The translations under genes were made by a program, and so were the position numbers. Shown piece by piece: positions 33,170-39,457 of a stretch of DNA of 39,457 bases. Each line of letters starts with the position of its first letter. Position 1 is the first letter of the stretch. The stretch is taken from the NCBI GenBank assembly GCA_015680685.1, contig MNCI01020658.1:54486-93942 (forward strand), read 5' to 3'. The DNA is from Gnetum montanum (taxonomy: Eukaryota; Streptophyta; Gnetopsida; Gnetales; Gnetaceae). Under the pieces are notes generated by a model that saw nothing but the letters and a program-made list of their open reading frames with translations, ran no database searches and was not told where the DNA came from.

Positions 33170-35650
33170 AGGATGGGAGCCTTCTCCCCACATCTTAATG
33201 ATAGTTTTAACATAGAATATTTGAGGCCATTCTAATATATCCCAAGTAAAGATTATCAAGGAGTATCTTTCAAACTTGCATTTATCTCTAGATTTTCTTT
33301 TCCTACAAGAAAATAAGATTTTAGCTCATGATATTAGTTTTGTTGGTAAATGAATTTTTAAAACATTGTATTGTTTTTTATTGCTCATGAAATTAATAAA
33401 AGAGGTTTTGTTATTATTGTAAATAAAAATAAAACTAGAAAATTTTTGAATTCTAATTTTGAAAACATTGGAAGATTTATTTAGATTATTTATCATAGTA
33501 AAAGAAAGGTAACTTTGGACTTTGTAATATTTATGCTCTTGATAATTTGAAAGATTAATAAGAGGTTTAGCAATATCTTGTATCTTTGCCTAAAGTTCCT
33601 TGGATTATTGAAGGTAATTTCAATATGGTTGAAAGTCATTTAGATAAACTTCATGGTCTTCCTCCTAATATGCCTTCTTTAAAAAAAAAAAAAAAAGAGA
33701 AGAAGATTGGTGCAATTTGAAAAAAAAAGTATCTTTTTATATTATTTCTTTATTCCCATCTCATTCAAATGAGAAGCATTATAATTGGTATAATTATGAA
33801 TAAGGAAATGATAGAATTTATTGTAGATTTGATAGATTTTACATCTCTAGTGTTCCCTTTTGAAAGCCTACAAGGAAAGTAGATGTGCATACAAATGCTA
33901 CTTTATCATTTTTCTCTTTAGTATTAATTGTTCATCATTTCAAAAACATGAGCTTTTCCATATGAATGCTAATATGTTCATAGGACCCAGTGGGAAAAAT
34001 ATTAGGAAGCATTTATGGAATGTAGAAAAAAAGTCTCTTGGTGGTATTGGTTTGATTGATTAATGGTAGCGAACTACTTATAAAGTATCTTGGTGGTATT
34101 GGTTGGATTGATTAATGCTAGATGGTTTATAAAGGAATTTGCTAAATGTAAGCATCAAGTTGAAGAAGTTCTTGTAGAATCTATAAAGAAAATGCAAATT
34201 ATTTTAGACCAAAATCTTTTTGATTTTGAAATTGAAAAAGCCTTGGCTAAAGATTGTTATGCTAAAAAATGTTAGGATATTTTTGAAGCTAAAAGTACTT
34301 TTATTAAAAGTTAAATGGATTAAATAAAAATTGGAGATGAATCTTGCAAGGAATTTTTAAAATTTCTAAAAGGAAAAAATCAAGTTCCTAAACTGGAATC
34401 ATTATATATAAATGGTTCCATTATTAAAGATCTTAAGACTATTAACAATTTTTTAGTCAATCATTTTTCTTCTATTTTTTCTTCCAAATGTTTTAGCAAC
34501 TCATCCTTCTAGACCTTTAGTACATATATTTCTCATAATATAATAGAAGTGCATCGAAGTATTTTTTAAGAAAAAATTACAACAAAAGAAATGAAAGTAG
34601 TGACCTTTAGTTTAGAAAATGATAAATCTCCAAGTTTTGATAGTTTTTCTATTAATTTTTTTAGAAAGCATTGGGGCATCATTTGAGATTATCTCTTTTA
34701 TGTTTTCCAAGAAGCTATTAAAAAACTCTCTTAGTAAAATTATTAAAAAGATATAATTCATCATCTTCTTAATATGTAGATCTTCAACATATTGTTAATT
34801 GGAGTCCTATTATTCTTCTTAATAATACTTATAAAATTTTAGCTGAATTCATAGCTTGTTGAATTCATAAGATTATTAAAGATATCATTAAACTTTAGTT
34901 GAATTGTTTTGTATAAGGTAGAAATATCTTAAATAATTTGGGAAAACCTTGAAAAAAGATTTTATCTTAAAAATTTTAAGAGTACCTTTTTCTTCTAAGC
35001 CTAATTTTACTATTTTATGGAATTATGTGGTTGAAAAAATTAAAAAGAATCTTGATAAATGAAAAGAAAAAAATGTTCTTTTTTCAAAAAAAATTTAGTT
35101 ATTAAGAAAATGCTTCAATCAACTCATGTTTATTATTTCAATTATTGGACTCCTAAAACTTCTTATGATAGAATTTATTTTATTATTTGTTGGTTTCTTT
35201 GGTTTAATAAGCAACATATAAGAGGTTTTTTAGAGTTTCTTGGGATATTTGCACTAGTAGTAAGAAAGATGAAGGACTTAGCCTCATTAATTATTATAAC
35301 TAGGGTATTTCTCTTGTAGCAAAGTGGATTACAATGTGCATTAATGAAGATGATGTTTGGATACTCCTTTTAAGAAATAGATTGTTATAAGAAAAACCTA
35401 AGAATGATAACATTTGGTTTTCTAATAACTTTCTTCACTATCTTGATTTTCTTTAGGCCATTTCTTTTCTTGGTTTTCCAATTCTTAAACAAATTTGAAA
35501 GATATGATAAAAGATTAGTAAATATTAAAATGACGATCATATTATAGTTTTAGAAGATATGCTTAAGCAAATTAACCCATGGTAGCTTCTTGGAGTAGGT
35601 ATATTTCAATATTAAAATCATCTTCCAAATATTAGATTTAGATATTATGA
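33170..35650 (+). pseudogene. L1-type LINE with internal RT deletion
   Basis: Endonuclease words occur in the plus strand: LDFLFLQENKI (about 33,280-33,320) and PWIIEGNFNMVESHLDKLHG (about 33,598-33,657). The RT segment has ITTKEMKVVTFSLENDKSPS near 34,575-34,640, FFRKHWGII, then WSPIILLNNTYKILAEFIA (34,798-34,857) and GRNILNNL (34,917). Fewer than 100 bases later reading resumes at WNYVVEKIKKNLDKWKEK (about 35,017), which in L1 elements lies well beyond the FADD active site, so the RT palm is deleted. The C-terminal part follows: YFNYWTP, WFLWFNKQHIRGFL, then a GLSLIN/VAKWI phrase near 35,280-35,330. Frames shift repeatedly and stops are common. L1-type elements normally nick DNA and copy their own RNA there; this copy is dead. 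Confidence 0.75.
34032..34117. repeat. 34-bp direct repeat inside the LINE
   Basis: The phrase agt-tcttggtggtattggtt-gattgattaatg occurs at 34,032 and 34,084 with two mismatches, 52 bases apart. A local duplication within the LINE coding region. Confidence 0.8.
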
Positions 35651-36180
35651 TACGATAAATGATATGCTAGAAAATAAGAAAACTAGATATCTTGAATTAT
35701 TTAAGGGAAGATTAACATAGGATTCCAAAACCCACAAAACATCAAACAATCTCACACATTCAATGATACTATAGAGCATGAGGCTTCATAACCACATAAT
35801 GGTTATTATCAATAAAAGATCCAACTAATGAAGAATCTCTCCCACAACTTGGGACTGAGATCTCAATTCACAATAAGCCTAGAACACACATGCTAACACA
35901 TAACACAATTGACCTTGGAGTTGCAACACCTATGCACTTACTTAATGTGCTTTCTCATACTCTTGCTCATGTTCACACAAGAACTTACATGACATCTCAT
36001 CTCTCCATGATACAAGGATGAAACACAATCCATACATTTTAACCAAGTAAGAAAAAGATGTTCGGAAACCTTTCATAAGCTCAAATTAAAGATCCTTCAC
36101 TATTTCCATTTTTCCACCTTCTATTTCCAAATTTAGAATAGTAATTCTGGCAGTTTTCCTACTCATTCAGGTCATTTTTT
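35651..36180. other. no recognisable content
   Basis: AT-rich non-coding DNA. It may be the 5' part of an LTR whose promoter lies at 36.19-36.51 kb, but no LTR edge was found. Confidence 0.35.
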
Positions 36181-36190
36181 ATCTTTTGAA

Positions 36191-36507
36191 GATGTCTCAC
36201 TAAGAAAACTATTCATTTGGATGAGATGTATTAATCTTGGCTAAGACATCTCACACTGTAGCTAAGACACCTCAACTTTTTGTATACATCTTCATTGAGA
36301 TGTCTCCTATTTTTATGATATGTATCATTACTTGTCGACATGTCTCATCCGAGATGTCTGTCAAACTTCCTAGACATTTCCTACAAGATCTCAACTTAGC
36401 CTAGATGTCTCTTATCTCTTGAGACATCTATTATAAGAGCTTAGATCTTAGACAAGATGAATCTAAGACCTTTAAGATGTATTCATAGAGCTTAAAACCT
36501 ATAAAAA
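36191..36507 (+). promoter_or_regulatory. TGTCTC (auxin-response-like) cluster with TATA box
   Basis: TGTCTC occurs at 36,193, 36,301, 36,341 and 36,406, its reverse complement GAGACA at 36,421, and the double core TGTCGACA at 36,333-36,340, with further near-matches (tgtctg, agacatctc) between them. The arms TAGATGTCTC (36,402-36,411) and GAGACATCTA (36,421-36,430) are perfectly inverted around nine bases. A TATAAAAA box follows at about 36,500. TGTCTC is the classical auxin response element bound by ARF factors. The layout resembles the U3 of an LTR; hormone response is inference. Confidence 0.45.
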
Positions 36508-36978
36508 CACACATGTAGGAAAGAATAAGGGGCTCAAAAGAGGTATTCCTATCACTAGTAGACCAAGCTTAGATTCAATGGAAAGCTAGGACTCATATTG
36601 TGATGTGTTAAAGTTAATGATACTAAAACCATGAGTAGGTGATGGATCCACATCTTTGGATGTGAGCTTTATAATTTTGGAAGAGTGCTTGGTCATTGGT
36701 AAAGAAAGAATGTATCATTAAGAGTTCTTTTGACTAGTAGATGGGTCTAATTAGTGTGGATGGAACAAAGTGCACATGCTCATATGCCTAGTGATTTTAG
36801 TTAGAAGAAGTTCATAATCTCATGTGTCTATGCATGTCATGCAATGAGGGATGAATTCTCATATTAGTGTAAGTTGAAGACTCCAAATTATCCATCACTC
36901 CAATCATTTTGATGATTCCCATATATCATTCAAAAATCCTCTTCCATGAAAAAAAATAAAAAATGAATGAATAAAAAA

Positions 36979-36983
<5 letters not shown>
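36508..36983. other. no recognisable content
   Basis: Region downstream of the TATA box at 36.5 kb. It could be the R-U5 part of the same LTR-like unit; no coding content or edge is visible. Confidence 0.35.

Positions 36984-37024
<41 letters not shown>
36984..37024. repeat. (AC)n microsatellite, about 20 units
   Basis: Uninterrupted ac repeats of about 41 bases, flanked on both sides by A-rich purine sequence. Probably length-variable between individuals. Confidence 0.95.
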
Positions 37025-37026
<2 letters not shown>

Positions 37027-38590
37027 ATGGGAAAAAAAGAAGAATATGGAAAAAAGAAGAGAGAAAAAAATAAAATAATTAAAACAATGATAATGATGAG
37101 AAGAAAAGAGAATAGGAAGAGCAATATAACTTCAAGCTTATTAGTTAACCCAAATTTGTATTCCTACCATTCCAAACTAATCCTATGATTACTTAAATTA
37201 TGACCAAGATGAGTTGTTGAACCAACATCTATGTAAGACTATCTTATGTTTATCCTATTGCCTTGATAACTTGACTTTTAAAATGTAGTAATCCAAAACA
37301 TTCTCTTGCTCATCACTACCTATGGTCATGAAGGTCTAAAATTCTCTCTCTTAGTAAACTTTAGTAATGTAAAATGTTGCTTTATACCAAATTCAACATC
37401 TATTTATTTCTAAGGATCAATATCATAAACTTTGATCTAAGCTACAATCATATTTGAATCCTAAAAATCCTAATTTCTTGGTAATGGCATTGTGATCATT
37501 CTTGGGATGTTGAACTAATTAGGATATCTAGAGGAATCAATGAAAGGTTTTATATAAAGCAAAGTTTGAGGAAGTTGATATGAATACATGTACAAATGAG
37601 GAATAACCAAATAGAAATATGGACTTCTATATGATTTAAATTTTTTTACCTTGATTTAGTTTCACTAATGATTAGACCAAAGAATAATCAATGCTAGATG
37701 GCATTGCTAAGTGGTATATATAAGCTTGCCTTTAAAAGGGATACTTAAGGGCTAATTCCTATTGCATGGATGAGTAGTAGTGAAAGAATTTAGCAATGGT
37801 TCTCTCACAAGGTGTAAGACATGATCATGTACTTTCATAAGCTAATTGAATGATTGTTTGGGGATTCAATGATGTTGCACTTTCACTTTCTTTTTTTTGT
37901 TTATTATTTTTTCTCCATATTTTTCCTTCAAATCTGTGCATTGTTATGTATGGTGAAAATTCAATCAAGTAATGTAAAGGATGAGATTTGACCACCCAAG
38001 ATGACAAAATCATATTGAATGAAAATATCTCACTAGTTATTGGGAATCCACAAGTGTCCCATCAACAGGTTTCATAAGGGCAAGAAAGGTAAGTGATTAT
38101 TATAGGGAGGATGCACTTGTGAACCCTTGGTGTCTTTGCATTATAATCAAGTGAACTTATTCTTATCTTCTATTGATGATGATGGTTGTATAAGATAATT
38201 AATTAGTCTTCACTTATGTGGGTGTCAACTCTTCAAGATTTAAGATTTGATTAGGATAAGCCCTCCTAATTTATCTTACTTGGGCATATGTTTTAATATC
38301 TTGATGTTATAATCATTTTCTCATTTTTCTAACCCATATTTCCTTTTTTTAATTCATGAGAATGCACAACATTAACTATATGATTTAATTCCTATCACCC
38401 TAAACATCACCTAAGGCAAGGTTATAATGTTTCAATTATCTAGCTCTTCTTGTGCATGTTTTGGTTGATCCTTAGCATTTTAGTTTGTTTTCATTAATTT
38501 TGTTCATGGAAAGTGAAAAATTATAAATTTTTCCATTTTAGAGGATTTTTTGATGCATCCCCTGCATTAGTGTAGGGATTCTAATACATC
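37025..38590. other. no recognisable content
   Basis: AT-rich DNA with no domain on either strand. Short open frames occur by chance only. Confidence 0.5.
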
Positions 38591-39039
38591 CCCTATGTCA
38601 ACAAGACACTATATATGAGGAGTACCCTCTAACTCATTTAACTAAAATTTTTCTTCAAAGTTTTAAATTTTCCTTGTCTCTAATGTAATAAATCAGAAAC
38701 ATATAATGGATCTTCATCATTAAATTATACTTTATATTTTTTTTGAGTGTATTCTTCTTAGATCTTCTTGTACTTGGTTGGTATGACTTCAGCCTAGTAT
38801 CTTATAACTCAGTCAAGGAAGGGAGGCATCAATCTAGATATGTATCTACTAAATTTGGTAGTTATTTAAGTATTTTTACCTTAATTTTTACTTACCTATT
38901 CATGCCATGATTTTATAATGATGATGATGTTTATTAAGTATTTCCAAGATTAATACTTATCAATGTTCTAATGCACATTTCAATGATAGTATAATTTCTA
39001 GGAAACTCACTCAATTTTTAACATCTTTCACAGCTCACC
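38591..39039 (+). other. possible decayed LTR/leader
   Basis: A TATA-like actatatatgagg (about 38,611), an aataaa (about 38,687), a TTGGTATGAC phrase (about 38,778) faintly like a tRNA-Met primer site, and a 3' splice-like tctttcacag (39,024-39,033) occur in the order of an LTR plus leader before the small ORF at 39,040. Each match is weak alone. Confidence 0.2.
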
Positions 39040-39333
39040 ATGTTAGGAAAATTGGGATCAAAATTTCATAGAAAAAGAATGAAGAAGGTCAAAAGATACT
39101 AGTACTCTATTTATGAACCTGGGTATGGACCATCAATTCCTAAAGAGGATGAGGAAGGAGAACATAGGTTACCTAATCCTAAACTAGTCCTAGAAAGATC
39201 TTCATTTAAAATAAGACTAGAAGATAAACTATAGTGTTCTTGATCTTTCAATCAAGCATGCACTCAAAAATAGGCTATAAAACAAGTGCTAGAGGAAATA
39301 ATAGGTGATGACCTAGAGATCAATGATGTTTAG
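39040..39333 (+). pseudogene. short decayed ORF, unidentified
   Basis: From the ATG at 39,040 a frame of 97 codons runs to the TAG at 39,331 with in-frame stops (TAG at 39,100, then TAG and TGA near 39,232 and 39,238, and TAG near 39,271). It begins basic (LGSKFHRKRMKKVKRY), then YEPGYGPSIPKEDEEGE, then acidic. The terminal TAG touches the first base of the LTR at 39,334, so a longer gene may be interrupted there. The low stop density and charged pattern suggest former coding; the family is unknown. Confidence 0.3.
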
Positions 39334-39457
39334 TGATGAGACGCGACTTGCACTGGGCCGCGATATCGTGTCTTCTCTTGCGATATCGCGTACGCGATAT
39401 CGCGTCCCGCCGTCATATTTATAAATAAGAGGCGGCACTCCCTTCATTTCCCAATCC
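39334..39457 (+). mobile_element. LTR start, CpG-rich copy (cut by window end)
   Basis: TGATGAGACGCGACTTGC matches the LTR start at 7308 with differences mainly where CG has become CA or TG in the older copy. GATATC boxes at 39,362, 39,382 and 39,396 are followed by TATAAATA (39,420-39,427), the same octamer as at 7406. Distance from LTR start to TATA is 86 bases here and 98 at 7308. Retained CG dinucleotides suggest a recent insertion. The element body lies beyond the window. Confidence 0.65.
39380..39403. promoter_or_regulatory. perfect 24-nt palindrome in LTR promoter
   Basis: The 12-base half GCGATATCGCGT is followed directly by its exact reverse complement, with a GTAC centre. It holds two GATATC boxes and sits 17 bases upstream of the TATA box. 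It could bind a dimeric factor or extrude as a cruciform; both are inference. Confidence 0.7.

Noticed and set aside
36930-37124. Minus-strand open frame with alternating Cys-Val
   Set aside because: It is a translation of the (AC)n microsatellite and flanking purine runs.

Overview
This is nuclear DNA of a land plant and almost all of it is transposable-element sequence. The evidence is direct: two plant nuclear gene fragments (an ASHR3-type PHD/AWS/SET histone methyltransferase and a PPR-like segment), a Ty3/gypsy pol with two RNase H regions typical of the plant Tat/OTA lineage, a Ty1/copia element and an L1-type LINE. The DNA is AT-rich and every coding sequence is broken by stops and frameshifts. 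Such old, nested, slowly removed retroelements would suit a large genome such as a gymnosperm's; that assignment is inference. I see no intact gene, tRNA, rRNA or CRISPR array.

Layout: 1-1.73 kb holds a cluster of host-gene fragments (an unidentified GC-rich acidic fragment and an ASHR3-like retrocopy on the minus strand, a PPR-like fragment on the plus strand). From 1.9 to 3.0 kb is non-coding DNA with ~505 bp duplications. From 3.13 to 6.76 kb lie the gag and protease of a Tat-like gypsy element (element 1); its RT-RNase H-archaeal-type RNase H-integrase lies 18 kb away at 25.0-28.5 kb. A ~30 bp repeat module closes the protease part (7.0-7.2 kb), precedes RT (24.46-24.8 kb) and follows integrase (28.56-28.62 kb), so the two halves look like one interrupted element. 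Between them sit: a second LTR element (element 2, 7.31-15.69 kb) with a gag gene, no pol, and an extra long coiled-coil ORF behind an internal LTR-like promoter; an antisense multi-exon gene fossil (19.08-15.70 kb) with frame-preserving introns; and a very degenerate ~187 bp periodic array (19.8-24.4 kb).

Right of element 1, an LTR-like stretch (28.65-30.24 kb) abuts a minus-strand, 3'-truncated copia element (30.24-32.57 kb, LTR and primer-binding site visible), then a LINE with an internal RT deletion (33.2-35.6 kb), an LTR-like promoter region dense in TGTCTC motifs (36.19-36.51 kb), an (AC)n microsatellite, about 2 kb without recognisable content, and at 39,334 the start of a young-looking LTR cut by the window end.

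The most unusual signals are a GATATC-box promoter architecture shared by LTR-like sequences at 7.3, 12.0 and 39.3 kb (15.6 kb keeps only the start), including a perfect 24-nt palindrome in the last; the antisense spliced gene; the nucleosome-length periodic array; and the repeat module that brackets each coding block of element 1. The genes do not form a working pathway: they are relics of elements that once encoded capsid, protease, polymerase and integrase, plus accessory ORFs of unknown role.
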